From contig NZ_JABSNU010000005.1 of NCBI RefSeq assembly GCF_013266735.1, forward strand, positions 186,001-250,000: a stretch of 64,000 nucleotides of DNA, read 5' to 3'. Position numbers and translations under genes: made by a program. Under the pieces are notes generated by a model, which worked only from the letters and a program-made list of their open reading frames with translations, was not told the origin of the DNA and did no database searches. Every line of letters starts with the position of its first letter. The first letter of the stretch is position 1. Shown here one piece after another: positions 36,077 through 47,100 of this stretch. Origin of the DNA: Pedobacter foliorum. Lineage in GTDB: Bacteria; Bacteroidota; Bacteroidia; Sphingobacteriales; Sphingobacteriaceae.

Positions 36077-38383
36077 ATGAAGCCCTTTAAAATTATTTTA
36101 TTATTGTTAAATCTAGGCTGTGTTTTTACAGTCTGCGCGCAAATACCTGATGCACGTTTTAATTTGTTGTTAAAAGCTCCTATAAACACCTGGGATGAGG
36201 CTATCCCATTAGGGAATGGTTTGATGGGTGGCTTGTTATGGGGAGAGGATAATACCATAAGACTATCTCTGGATAGAGGTGATTTATGGGATGAACGCAC
36301 TACAGGTGAAAAGGAGTGGTGGAAAAAGTATACCTATCAAAAAGGAGCAGAAATGATTGCTCAAAAGAAATTTAGTACTGTAAATGAGTGGTGGGATGGC
36401 CCATACAACGGTGTAAGTCCAACTAAGCTGCCAGCGGGACGTATTGAAATTAAATTGCCGGTTGGCCAGATTGCGAAGAGCTTTGAACTGAAATTGGCTA
36501 CTGCCGAGGGCTTGGCTTATTTTAAATCGGGGGCTGTAGTGAGGGCTCTGTATAGTGCTAGTGAGCCTGTGGCATTGCTTTCAGTTAAAGGAACTATTCC
36601 GGATGCTGTTGACCTTTTGAGTACTTCGGATGTATATCGTAAAAATGTAGATGAAAAGGGCGGTCCAAGCAGTGGTGGTTCTGTAAGTAAGCTGGGTTAC
36701 CCTGATGCTGTTAAAGGAAAAAAGGGTAATGCACAATGGTACATACAGGAAGCAGCAGAAGGATTAAAATATTGCGTTTATATAGAGAAAAAAGTAATTA
36801 ACAAAGAGACTTTACTTGCCGTTACTATTACCTCTACATCGGATGCAGGTGATTTTCTTTCGCTTGCTGCGAAACGCTGTATGGTGGCTTTAGCAAAAGG
36901 ATATGAGGCTAACCTTAAGCCTCATAAACAATGGTGGAATGCATTTTGGCAGAAATCAAGTGTAAGTGTACCGGATACTGCTGTTCAAAAACAATACAAC
37001 TTAGTTCAATATTTTTATGGGGCAGCATCACGTTTAAATGCTCCTCCAATGCCCTTGCAAGGAGTTTGGACTGCAGATAATGGTTCGCTACCTCCTTGGA
37101 AAGGAGATTATCATAATGATTTGAATACTCAGATGACTTATATGGCTTATCAGGAGTCAGGCCGTTTTGATGAGGGTGCTTCTTACCTTAATTTTCTATG
37201 GGATCGACGCGACTCGTTTCGAGCCTTTGCCAAAGATTTTTATGGTACTAAAGGATTAGCTTGCCCAGGTGTAATGTCTTATAGCGGACAACCATTGGGT
37301 GGATGGGGACAATATAGTATGTCGCCATCAATGAGTGCGTGGAGTGCACATTTATTTTACCTTCACTGGGCTTATACTGCTGATGATAAATTCTTGAAAG
37401 AAAAAGCCTATCCATGGAGTTCAGAGGTAGGAGAGTGTATGTTAGGACTACTGAAAAAGGATGCTAATGGGATTTTGAAACTGCCTCTTTCTTCTTCTCC
37501 TGAAATGTTTGATAACAGCCCTAAAGCTTGGCTTGAACCTAATAGTAATTATGATTTGATGAGTTTAAAGATGTTATTTCTATCTCTAAAGGAAATGGCT
37601 GAAGCTTGTGGTAAAAGTTCTGATATAAAAAAATGGGATGAGGCCGCTACAGCGTTAGGAGATTTTCATACTAAGGATGATGGCACATTGCTGTTGGATG
37701 CAAATAATGAGCTGAAGAGTAGTCACCGCCATTTGTCTAATATCATCGGCTTGTATCCTTTTAATTTAATTACGACGGAAAATGGTGAAAAGGCTACACA
37801 GATAATAGACGCGAGTTTAAAAAGTTGGGATAAATTAGGAACAAGTCAATGGTGTGGTTATAGCTTTTCGTGGATGAGTTGCCTTAAGGCAAGAGTCGGG
37901 GATGCCGAAGGTGCTGTTAAGGATCTGGATATTTTTGTTAAAGCATTTGTATTGCGCAATGGCTTTCATGTTAATGGTGATCAGACTAAAAGTGGATTTT
38001 CGGATTTTACATACCGTCCGTTTACTTTAGAAGGTAACTTTTTGGCCTCACAAGCGGTTCATGAAATGTTGCTTCAAAGCTGGAGCTCAGCACCCGGTAA
38101 AATAAACACAGGGGTTATCCGTATTTTTCCGGCTACGCCAGAAAAATGGGCTAATGCTTCGTTCACAAATTTAAGAGCTGAGGGAGGCTATAAGGTATCT
38201 GCAATACGGAAAAACAATTTGACTGTCGGATTTAGCATCGTCGCTTCAAAAGCCGGAAAAGTTAGAATTAAGGATAATTTTGATGGAAGAAAACCGAAAT
38301 GGAGCATTAAAAATGTAAATAAAACAGGAGATGTTTATGAGGTTAACCTGATTAAAGGACAAAAAGTAAGCGCTAGTTTTTAG
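36077..38383 (+). CDS. Secreted GH95-like glycoside hydrolase
   Basis: ATG 36077 is preferred because it places the signal peptide (MKPFKIILLLLNLGCVFTVC) at the N-terminus; an upstream ATG at 36017 would add 20 polar residues. The 768-residue product starts with a GH95-type N-domain, WDEAIPLGNGLMGGLLWGED at about 35-54. An (alpha/alpha)6 barrel runs from about 310 to 670 (MPLQGVWTADNG, WKGDYHNDLNTQMTYMAYQE, GFHVNGDQTKSGFSDFTYRP). The WxGDYHxxLNxQM motif is a GH95 hallmark. The family covers alpha-L-fucosidases and alpha-L-galactosidases. It is convergent with the susD gene across a bidirectional terminator. Confidence 0.8.
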   Translation: MKPFKIILLLLNLGCVFTVCAQIPDARFNLLLKAPINTWDEAIPLGNGLMGGLLWGEDNTIRLSLDRGDLWDERTTGEKEWWKKYTYQKGAEMIAQKKFSTVNEWWDGPYNGVSPTKLPAGRIEIKLPVGQIAKSFELKLATAEGLAYFKSGAVVRALYSASEPVALLSVKGTIPDAVDLLSTSDVYRKNVDEKGGPSSGGSVSKLGYPDAVKGKKGNAQWYIQEAAEGLKYCVYIEKKVINKETLLAVTITSTSDAGDFLSLAAKRCMVALAKGYEANLKPHKQWWNAFWQKSSVSVPDTAVQKQYNLVQYFYGAASRLNAPPMPLQGVWTADNGSLPPWKGDYHNDLNTQMTYMAYQESGRFDEGASYLNFLWDRRDSFRAFAKDFYGTKGLACPGVMSYSGQPLGGWGQYSMSPSMSAWSAHLFYLHWAYTADDKFLKEKAYPWSSEVGECMLGLLKKDANGILKLPLSSSPEMFDNSPKAWLEPNSNYDLMSLKMLFLSLKEMAEACGKSSDIKKWDEAATALGDFHTKDDGTLLLDANNELKSSHRHLSNIIGLYPFNLITTENGEKATQIIDASLKSWDKLGTSQWCGYSFSWMSCLKARVGDAEGAVKDLDIFVKAFVLRNGFHVNGDQTKSGFSDFTYRPFTLEGNFLASQAVHEMLLQSWSSAPGKINTGVIRIFPATPEKWANASFTNLRAEGGYKVSAIRKNNLTVGFSIVASKAGKVRIKDNFDGRKPKWSIKNVNKTGDVYEVNLIKGQKVSASF

Positions 38384-38402
38384 ATTAATAATTAAAAATA
38401 AT

Positions 38403-38436
38403 AAACCCAATGGCCGATATTTGCCATTGGGTTTTC
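38403..38436. terminator. Bidirectional terminator between the GH95-like and susD genes
   Basis: Arms AAACCCAATGGC (38403-38414) and GCCATTGGGTTT (38423-38434) form a perfect 12-bp stem with an 8-nt loop. T-rich and A-rich flanks on the two sides allow termination from both strands. It lies 19 bp after the GH95-like stop and 53 bp from the susD stop. Confidence 0.85.
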
Positions 38437-38489
38437 GAGCGTCTATCAGATGATAGGTAACTTTGATCTAGTTATAGTTTGTAATACGA

Positions 38490-40334
38490 TTATTGGTCAT
38501 AACCAGGGTTTTGTTTTAGGGCATCGTTACTTCTTCTTATTTCGCCTCTCGGAATTGGGAACAAGTAATAGTAATCTCCTTTCCATGGTTTTCTTACTTC
38601 AGCTTCCGATATCACACCATAAGTATAAGTCAGTTTACCTTTTAAGTCACCAACTTTAGCTCCTGTCCAGTCCATTTTAACGCTGGTTAGTCCTCTTACT
38701 GCAACATCTACATTTCCTGGAGCGGCTTTCCAGCGCATAAGGTCGTAGAAGCGGGAATCTTCCAGGTGTAATTCTATAGCTCTTTCATTTCTATAATCTC
38801 TTACTAAATTGGCACCAGAACTGGTGATATCAGGCATGTTAACTGATGATCTTTTTCTGATTTTATTTATGTACTCGCGTGCAATTGGCTCTTTGCCTAA
38901 TGCTATTTGAATTTCGGCATAGTTTAAATAAAACTCTGTTAATCTCAAGAAAATGATTACCTGACTGTAATCGTAATCAAAACTTGCACGAGGTCCTTCA
39001 AAATCCAATAGTTTTTTGAATGTATATCCGGTTTGAACCCTCCAATGGAATGGAGTTAATCCTTTTACCCAATAGGTTTTGGAATCCCTACCGAAATCAA
39101 ACAGTTCTTGTCCATTTTTGGAATCTATTTTATTCGGATTTAAGTACGGCGGTGCATTATTTGGGTTAGGGTTTGCATCCTCCCAGTATTCGTATGTTCT
39201 TACTGTACTCTTTGCCCCATCATTTATAGTAAATGGGCCAGCACCAGGGTAAACAATATAGCTGTAATATCTTGGGTCTCTGTTTTTCTCTGGATTCTGT
39301 GGGTCATAACCAGAAGCAGGATTTACAGATGTGCCATCAGCAAGATATGGATATTCTCCGTTTGTCAATTGAAACATATTAACAAAAGTTTGGGTAGGCA
39401 TAAGGCGTTGTTGTGCATCAAATCCGCTAGGCCAATAATCGTAATTCATACCCCAATCCGGAATTCTGGTTCCGGGAGTAAAGGATTTACCGAAGATGAT
39501 TTCATCTGTTTTTAGTGGTTTTACATTCAAATCCTCATGTGTTGGATGTAATGTAAATCCTGCATCGAGAACAGCTTTGGTTGCTACTTCAGCAGCTTGC
39601 CATTTAGAGATATCATTTGAAGGGTTATTCAGAGGACTGGCTAAATACAACAATACTCGTGCTTTTAAGCCAAGAGCCGCTGCCTTGCTGATTTTTCCGG
39701 CATTAACAGGTTGGCCATCTAATAATCCGATTGCTAAATCACATTCACTTAATACAAAGGCAGCACATTCATCAAAAGTATTTCTAGGTGTATCAAAGCT
39801 ATTGTCATTTAAATTATAGCTGGTTTTAATAATTGGTACGCCACCATAAGTGCGCATTAGTTCAAAATACATCCAGCCACGTAAAAAGTGAACCTCACCC
39901 TTCATTGGATTTAGTTTCTCAGGAGCAATTTCAGAGTTTTCAACCTTTTCAAAAAAGATATTAGCTTTTCTGATATAACCATATTCATCAGTCCAGATGT
40001 TGGTAAGGTCTGTAACATTGTCAGGATTAAGATTTCCTTCTATATACTGGCGGATACCTCCCGATCTACTGTGAGTTTCAGGCTGATTAACTGCAATGTC
40101 GGTCAGTGCCTCAAATCCTCCAACTCCCGGGCTCCATGGTGGTTTTATTCCATTGTACACATTGTATACATAATTTTGAAGAAATGTAGCGTCCTTAAAA
40201 ACAACATCCTCAGATATTGCATCTAATGGTTTTTTATCCAACAAATCACGCTTACACGCGGAAGCGGCGAGGCCTATAAGCAGTATAGTAAATGCTCTTT
40301 TGGCTATTTTATTTTTGAGTATTAAATATTTCAT
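38490..40334 (-). CDS. SusD/RagB surface glycan-binding lipoprotein
   Basis: This 614-residue lipoprotein has a signal ending at Cys27 in AASACKRD. The N-terminal helical region begins LLDKKPLDAISEDVVFKDAT, the SusD opening pattern. A TPR pair follows (RKANIFFEKVENSEIA, MKGEVHFLRGWMYFELMRTYG), and the C-terminal signature is YLFPIPRGEIRRSNDALKQN. It pairs with the susC gene 11 bp upstream on the minus strand. The likely glycan contains fucose/galactose or mannose if the GH95 and GH92 enzymes nearby belong to it. Confidence 0.95.
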   Translation of the reverse strand: MKYLILKNKIAKRAFTILLIGLAASACKRDLLDKKPLDAISEDVVFKDATFLQNYVYNVYNGIKPPWSPGVGGFEALTDIAVNQPETHSRSGGIRQYIEGNLNPDNVTDLTNIWTDEYGYIRKANIFFEKVENSEIAPEKLNPMKGEVHFLRGWMYFELMRTYGGVPIIKTSYNLNDNSFDTPRNTFDECAAFVLSECDLAIGLLDGQPVNAGKISKAAALGLKARVLLYLASPLNNPSNDISKWQAAEVATKAVLDAGFTLHPTHEDLNVKPLKTDEIIFGKSFTPGTRIPDWGMNYDYWPSGFDAQQRLMPTQTFVNMFQLTNGEYPYLADGTSVNPASGYDPQNPEKNRDPRYYSYIVYPGAGPFTINDGAKSTVRTYEYWEDANPNPNNAPPYLNPNKIDSKNGQELFDFGRDSKTYWVKGLTPFHWRVQTGYTFKKLLDFEGPRASFDYDYSQVIIFLRLTEFYLNYAEIQIALGKEPIAREYINKIRKRSSVNMPDITSSGANLVRDYRNERAIELHLEDSRFYDLMRWKAAPGNVDVAVRGLTSVKMDWTGAKVGDLKGKLTYTYGVISEAEVRKPWKGDYYYLFPIPRGEIRRSNDALKQNPGYDQ

Positions 40335-40345
40335 ATGAGTTGTAA

Positions 40346-43300
40346 TTAGAAAGTAAGATTAAGTCCAAAACTTAAGGTTCTCATATTAGGATAAACCCCA
40401 CCATTTCCACTTAAGAATTCAGGATCACCTGCTCCATACTTTTTAAGGTTATTATATAGCATGAATAGGTTGTCTCCAGATACGTATACCCTTAATGCCG
40501 AAATTCCAATTTTAGAAATTACATCTTTTGGAAGCGTGTATCCTAGTTCAGCCGATTTGAAACGAACCCATACTGAATTGTGATAATAAAAGTCACTATC
40601 TGAACCTTCTAAACCTGTTGGCCCAATTCTCGGAAGTATTGAATTAGGGTTTTCTAATGAATAACTATTTTTAGCGACGTAGGCTAGTCCATTACCGTTT
40701 GCTCCTGAATTGAAACCATTGCTTAAGCGCCATTTAGCTCCGCTTTGCCCTTGCAGTAACATTGTTAAATCGAAGTTTTTGTAATCTACTCCAATGTTCA
40801 ACCCAAATTGCATTTTAGGGAAAGGAATGTGAGGTGCATTTGTTGCTTCTGTTCTTGGAAATGCAGTATCATCAAATCTATAGCGGTCATTTGTATTGAT
40901 AACGCCGTCGTTGTTTAAGTCGGCAAAAATTAACCCTCCTAATTGGGCACCTGGATAGTTTACGTTATTATCCAAATCCTGTTGGGTTCTGTAGATGCCT
41001 ATTGCTTTATATACTAAATCAGATCCAAGAGGATTTCCTTCTAGCTTTTGATAGGGTTCTGCCTGAGGTGCTTCATCAAAATAAACTATTTTGTTCTTAT
41101 TGTAAGATATATTTCCATTGAATTTAAGATTTAAATCCCCCAGATTCTGGGTGTATCCGGCCTGAAACTCAATACCTCTGCTATCCATTTTGCCAATATT
41201 TTCATCTGGAAGTATCAAGCCGGTGTAACCTGGAATAGAAGCTTGTCTTTTTCCTAAAATATTGGATGTTTTGGTTTTATATACATCTACCTCAAAGGTT
41301 AACTTGTTGTTTAGAAAACCTGCCTCCAAGCCTAAATCTGTAGTTTCGCTTACCTCCCAGGTGATATTTGGGTTAGGTGTTGATGTCGCGGCAATACCTC
41401 GTACATCGTTTCCGTTAACAACCCAGCCATCAGTATACCCGAAGGCGCCAATGTATTGGAATGGATTTACTCTGTCATTACCCAATTGGCCCCATGAAGC
41501 TCTTAGTTTTAAATTACTAAACAGGTCTTTTGGCATAAATGATTCATTACTAACCACCCAAGCTGCTGAGGCCTGTGGGAAGAAACCAAAACGGGTTTCT
41601 TTAGGGAAAATAGGCGAGCCATCATATCTTGCACTGAAACCAAGAAGGTATTTGCTTTTGTAACCGTAACTTACACGACCAAAATAGTTTTGTCTGGAGG
41701 ATTCAGAAGCGCGACCATCATTACTCCAGTTTTTACGATCTGTACTCCCCGCAAAAAGTTGATCTATTAGAGGTGAGTCATAACCAAGACGTTGAGCATA
41801 GAAATTATTGGCACTATATTCCATTTGTTCGTATGCAACAAATGCATCAATTTTATGGGCTTCTTTTATTGTTTTAGTATAAGAAAGCTTTAAATTTTCT
41901 GTGTTTCTTAAGCTTTGATCGAAATCTTCTCTCAATCCAATATCTTCTATTACTCTTGATGGCTTCTTAATTATTTCTCCCGCTGTATTTTTTTCATAAT
42001 AAAACCAGGTGTAGTTGAAGGTTTTATTATAGTTCATTGTTTTAACAATAGAGGCATATCCCTCTAAGGCTAATCCCGGTACATAAGGCATACTGTATTT
42101 GAACCTAAGGGTTCCACTGGCTACATCGGCTTTATATTTGCGATAGCCAGGGCTTAGCAGCCTTGCAGCAGGGTTTGATTGCGACCAACCTTCACCCGGA
42201 TAGCGATAATCGCCTCCTATATAAGCTTCTTGTAAAGGGCTTGTGACAGCAAGATATCCAATTTCTCCTCCAGGACCTCCCTGAGGGGTTTGAGTAGATT
42301 TCTCTCTGAATGAAAGGTCGAGCCCTACCTCAAAACTATTAGTAACGGTTACATCTAAATTATTTCTAACATTGTACTGTCTGAGCTTTGTAGTATTATC
42401 TCCACGAAGAATTCCCCCTTGGTTGGCCATACCAGCAGAAGTAAAATACCTTATTTTTTCGGTACCTCCACGCATAGTAAGAGATTGCCTGGATTGTTTG
42501 GCCGGGCCATCAACCAATGCATCCCACCAGTCTTCGGCTCTTCTTTCCCCATTTCTGAAAGATTCAACCAATGCCTCAGGAAAATCAGGAGGAGTGCCTT
42601 CTAATTTTCTTCTGTCATTAAGAACCTTCATATACTCAAGAGCACTTGCCGATTTTACTTTCATCGTTGGAGACTGAAAGGTATGTGTGGTTGTAAAATC
42701 AAATGCTGGTTTCCCTGTTTTACCTCTTTTAGTGGTTACTAAAATAACACCACCGGCTGATTGAGCACCATAAATGGCTGCAGAAGCATCTTTTAGAACC
42801 GAAATAGATTCTATATCGTTAGGATCTAGTCGATTTAAACCATCAGGATCTGCACTGGCTACACCATCGATAACAATTAGTGCAGAACTGTTTCGTGAAG
42901 TTTTAGGACCTCTTACTAAAATTTGCGCATCATCAAAGCCTGGAACAGCACTGGTTTTGTTTACATACAATCCAGCTAATCTGCCTGCTAATGAGTTTGA
43001 GACTGATAGTGCGTTAGATTTTTTAATCTCATCTCCAGATGTTTGTACCACGGCATTGGTCAGTTCAGATCTTTTCTGGGTGCCGTAACCTACTACTACT
43101 ATCTCATCAAGATTTTTTTGATTAGGCTCCAGTTTTATATTAATAGCGGATGAAGAGCCAACCGTTATTTCCTTATTTAAATAGCCTACATAAGAAATTA
43201 TCAGGACACTACTCTCGCCTTTAACTTTTAAAGTGAATTTTCCATCACCATCTGAAACCGCACCATTAGTAGTGCCTTTTTCAAGAACATTCGCGCCAGG

Positions 43301-43519
43301 AATTCCAGCTCCGCTTTCGTCTGTTATTTTTCCTGTAATAACCTTGTCTTGTGATCGCTTTGTTTCATAATCCTTAGCATTAGGAGTATTCCAATCTTTA
43401 TTTGTTGATGTTTTTTTATTTTCAGCCCGTAATTCCGAGCTTAAAAAAAATTGGAGCACAACTCCACAAACGGCGCACATTGTTTTTAGCCGGGTGCGCG
43501 GCAATAGTTTACGTTTCAT
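40346..43519 (-). CDS. SusC/RagA TonB-dependent transporter without STN domain
   Basis: This 1057-residue outer-membrane transporter has a signal peptide (about 1-32). A carboxypeptidase-regulatory-like domain follows at about 60-135 (GKITDESGAGIPGANVLEKG), a TonB-box-like LDEIVVVGYG at about 137-146, then the plug (ALIVIDGVASADPDGLNRLD, SAGGVILVTTKRGK) and the barrel. No STN domain precedes the regulatory domain, so it should not use the FecR route, in contrast with the SusC at 19697. Control by the AraC protein at 35077 is likely. The 619-bp upstream region is very AT-rich. Function: import of oligosaccharides with the SusD above. Confidence 0.95.
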   Translation of the reverse strand: MKRKLLPRTRLKTMCAVCGVVLQFFLSSELRAENKKTSTNKDWNTPNAKDYETKRSQDKVITGKITDESGAGIPGANVLEKGTTNGAVSDGDGKFTLKVKGESSVLIISYVGYLNKEITVGSSSAINIKLEPNQKNLDEIVVVGYGTQKRSELTNAVVQTSGDEIKKSNALSVSNSLAGRLAGLYVNKTSAVPGFDDAQILVRGPKTSRNSSALIVIDGVASADPDGLNRLDPNDIESISVLKDASAAIYGAQSAGGVILVTTKRGKTGKPAFDFTTTHTFQSPTMKVKSASALEYMKVLNDRRKLEGTPPDFPEALVESFRNGERRAEDWWDALVDGPAKQSRQSLTMRGGTEKIRYFTSAGMANQGGILRGDNTTKLRQYNVRNNLDVTVTNSFEVGLDLSFREKSTQTPQGGPGGEIGYLAVTSPLQEAYIGGDYRYPGEGWSQSNPAARLLSPGYRKYKADVASGTLRFKYSMPYVPGLALEGYASIVKTMNYNKTFNYTWFYYEKNTAGEIIKKPSRVIEDIGLREDFDQSLRNTENLKLSYTKTIKEAHKIDAFVAYEQMEYSANNFYAQRLGYDSPLIDQLFAGSTDRKNWSNDGRASESSRQNYFGRVSYGYKSKYLLGFSARYDGSPIFPKETRFGFFPQASAAWVVSNESFMPKDLFSNLKLRASWGQLGNDRVNPFQYIGAFGYTDGWVVNGNDVRGIAATSTPNPNITWEVSETTDLGLEAGFLNNKLTFEVDVYKTKTSNILGKRQASIPGYTGLILPDENIGKMDSRGIEFQAGYTQNLGDLNLKFNGNISYNKNKIVYFDEAPQAEPYQKLEGNPLGSDLVYKAIGIYRTQQDLDNNVNYPGAQLGGLIFADLNNDGVINTNDRYRFDDTAFPRTEATNAPHIPFPKMQFGLNIGVDYKNFDLTMLLQGQSGAKWRLSNGFNSGANGNGLAYVAKNSYSLENPNSILPRIGPTGLEGSDSDFYYHNSVWVRFKSAELGYTLPKDVISKIGISALRVYVSGDNLFMLYNNLKKYGAGDPEFLSGNGGVYPNMRTLSFGLNLTF

Positions 43520-44138
43520 AAAAGCAATTAACTATAGTTTATATTTGGTTTATTGACTGGGTATGAATCCAGTTTTATCTTATATCGCTTGTTTGTACTG
43601 GCGGCCGTTTGTTTTTTTTTAAATAGCTACTACTATCTCCATAATTATTGGCATGAAAAATATCTTTTTAAAGAATTAGATTTCTTAATTAGTAATACCC
43701 CTTGTTTATTTGATTTGATGCTACATAATTATGTACATACATATAAACATAAATCGAATATAACAGAAAAATTATAATTCAAAGATTTTTATTTTTTATT
43801 TTTTTACAAATGAATCAATCAAGTCAATTTTTGAAGAGAATATTTTAATGTTTGATTTTGTAAGTTCTATTTGCTTTTTTTCCGTATTTTGTTTTGATTT
43901 TTAATCTTTTGTATGATTAAATTGCGATATTGTTCTTGTGTGGATAGATATTAATAAAAGAGAGATAGTATTTAATAAGGCATTTTAGGGTAAATATTTT
44001 TAAGTTTCTTTGTTTATGATATTATAATTATTGTCATATATTTGATACAGTTCATGATGGTTTTTGGTGTTTTTACTTTATTATGTACTAACATTGTATT
44101 AATTATTAGTTTTTGTTTTTTCTTTTAAACTTATTTTA
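43520..44138. other. 619-bp AT-rich divergent promoter region
   Basis: No convincing gene lies here. The stretch separates the minus-strand susC and the plus-strand FG-GAP gene and is strikingly AT-rich with long T and A runs, more than most of the window. A possible Bacteroidota promoter for the plus strand is TATATTTG at 44037-44044 (fits TAnnTTTG) with TTTG at 44009-44012, a spacer of 24 bp, about 95 bp before the ATG. The spacer is slightly long, so this is tentative. No clear element was seen for susC. Confidence 0.45.
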
Positions 44139-47100
44139 ATGAAATCTATTGGTTTTAGGATTCTTGTTGGTGTTGTTTCCCTATTTCAGTTCTCCTGCAA
44201 GCAGAATCCCAAGTTGTTTAAACAAATAACATCGGAACATTCAGGTATTACTTTTAATAATAAAATAGTTGAAACGGACTCTATCAATCCAATAGATGTA
44301 ACTAACATTTATAATGGTGGTGGTGTTGGGATAGGTGATTTTAATAATGATGGTTTGCAGGATCTCTATTTTACGGGAAGTATGGTGTCTAATAAATTGT
44401 ATCTGAACAAAGGCGGATTACAATTTAAGGATATAACAGAAAGTGCAGGGGTAACTGGAAATGGTAAATGGTGCAGGGGGGTGGCCGTTGTTGATATTAA
44501 TAACGATGGATGGATGGATATGTACGTTTGTGCTTCCATGGATAGCAATCCTGAAAAAAGGAAAAATCTTCTTTACGTTAATCAAGGTTTAGATAAAGAT
44601 GGATTGCCTGTCTTTAAAGAAAAGGCTGCGGAGTATGGATTGGATGATACCTCTCATTCAACAATGGCTGCTTTTTTTGATTACGATAATGATGGTGATC
44701 TGGATATGTATCTGGTGGTTAATGAAATAACTTCAAATATAAACCCGGCTGTTTTTAGACCCAAAATAGTAGATGGTTCATCGCCGAGCACAGGAAGGCT
44801 TTATAGAAATGACATGAACAATTCCTTGAAGCATCCGGTATTTACAAATGTTACTAAACTTGCTGGACTTACTATAGAAGGCTATGGGCATGGAGTAAAT
44901 ATTGCAGACTTCAATAAAGACGGTTGGAAGGATATTTTTGTTACTAATGATTTTATTTCAAATGACCTTTTGTATATAAATAATCATGATGGTACTTTTA
45001 CTGATAAAGCCACATCTTATTTTAAACATACTTCTGCAAATGGAATGGGGCAGGATGTGATAGACATTAATAACGATGGACTGTCGGATGTTATAGAATT
45101 GGATATGAGTCCTGAAGATAATTATCGCAAAAAGATGATGTCAGCTTCAAACAGCTATCAAACATTTCAGCTTAATGATTTTTTTAAATATCAATACCAG
45201 TACGTTCGTAATTCATTACAAATTAATCAAGGACCAAGGGTAAATTTGAATGATTCCATTGGAGATCCAATTTTTAGTGATGTGGGTTACTTTTCAGGTA
45301 TTTCAGAAACAGACTGGAGCTGGACTCCCATAGTTTCTGATTTCGACAATGATGGACTGAGGGATTTGGTGGTTACTAATGGTTTCCCTAAAGACGTAAC
45401 AGATCGTGATTTTATTGCTTTTCGGCGTGAAGCCTCACCAGTTACTACTCAAGCCAATACATTAGCGCAAATACCAGAGGTTAAATTGCATAATTACGCT
45501 TTTCGTAACAATGGTAATTGCAGTTTTAGTGATGTATCTAATGACTGGGGTTTAACAGAAATATCATTCTCAAACGGAGGTGTTTCTGTAGATCTTGATA
45601 ATGATGGTGATTTGGATATGGTGATTAATAACATTAATGATGAGGCGTCAGTTTATGAAAATACCAAGCTGAATTCAAAGCCGGAAAATGTGCATTATCT
45701 ATCTGTGCAATTAAAAGGTGATTCCTTAAACTTAAATGGACTTGGTGCCTGGGTTGAAATATATTATGCAGGACAGCAGCAAGCGTATGAGCAAACTCCT
45801 TATAGGGGCTATCTATCCACTATACCTTTAAATCCTCATTTCGGGCTTGGAACTGTTACTTCGGTAGATTCTTTGATTGTTAAATGGCCGGATGGAACCA
45901 AGCAGTTGATGAAAAATGTAGCATCAGATCAAACCGTAAAAATTGATAAGAAAAATGCAAAAGAAAAGTACAATTGGCAAACTCCTGTATTAGCACAGAA
46001 CACCTTGTTTAAGGAGATCACTAAGTCGGTAGGTATACAATATGTGCATACGCAAGCCGACTATATTGATTTTAATATTCAAAAGTTATTGCCCCACAAA
46101 TTTTCAGAATACGGGCCATCATTGGCGGCCGGAGATGTGAATGGCGATGGTTTGGATGATATGATTGTTGGCGGTAATTCTTCTGTTGGGGCAGTATGTT
46201 TAACACAACAGAAAGATGGTTCTTTCCTGCAAAAAACAATTGTAGAGCCGGTTGAAGTAATGAATGTTCACTTTCAGGATATGGGAGCTATTTTGTTTGA
46301 TGCAGATGGTGATGGAGATCTGGATCTTTACTTGTCTCGCGGTGGTTATGAAAGTAAACCAAATACAGCTGCGTATCAGGATCAGTTTTTCATCAATGAT
46401 GGAAAAGGTAATTTCACAATTGATGCTTATGCACTTTCTCAAAATTTCACTAGTAAATCATGCGTTAGAGTAATTGATTATGATAAAGACGGAGATTTAG
46501 ATCTTTTTATTGCAGGAAGGATAGAGCCCTGGAGTTATCCAAAACCGGTATCCAGTTACATTTATCGCAATGATTCTAAGGGTGGTAATGTGAAATTTAC
46601 TGATGTAAGTACAGTGGTTGCAAAAGATTTAAATAATATTGGCTTGGTATGCGATGCCTTGTTTACTGATTTTGATAATGATGGATGGCAGGATCTTGTG
46701 CTTACCGGAGAATGGATGTCAATGACATTTTTAAAAAATGAAAAAGGTGTTTTCAAAAACGTTAGCGAAAAAACGGGCTTGTCAAGTCAAATTGGGTGGT
46801 GGAACAGTATTGCCGCGGGGGATTTTGATAACGATGGAGATATTGATTATGTAGTTGGCAATCTTGGTCAGAATTCTTTTTTTAAAGCGACTGATCAATA
46901 TCCTGTATCAATTTATGCCAAAAACTTTGATAATAATGACAGCTTTGATGCTTTTCCTTCTTTGTATCTTCCAGAAAGCCAAGGTAATCCTACGAAAAAG
47001 GAATATCCGGCCCAAACGAGGGATGATGTTGTAAAACAGATGATCGGTATGCGTTCAAAATTTCAGAATTACAAATCATTTGCAACAGCTACTATGGATC

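Noticed and set aside
43553..43777. A 74-aa frame in the AT-rich gap
   Set aside because: It is rich in Tyr, Asn and Lys as expected from AT-rich DNA, lacks a domain, and sits in a promoter region.
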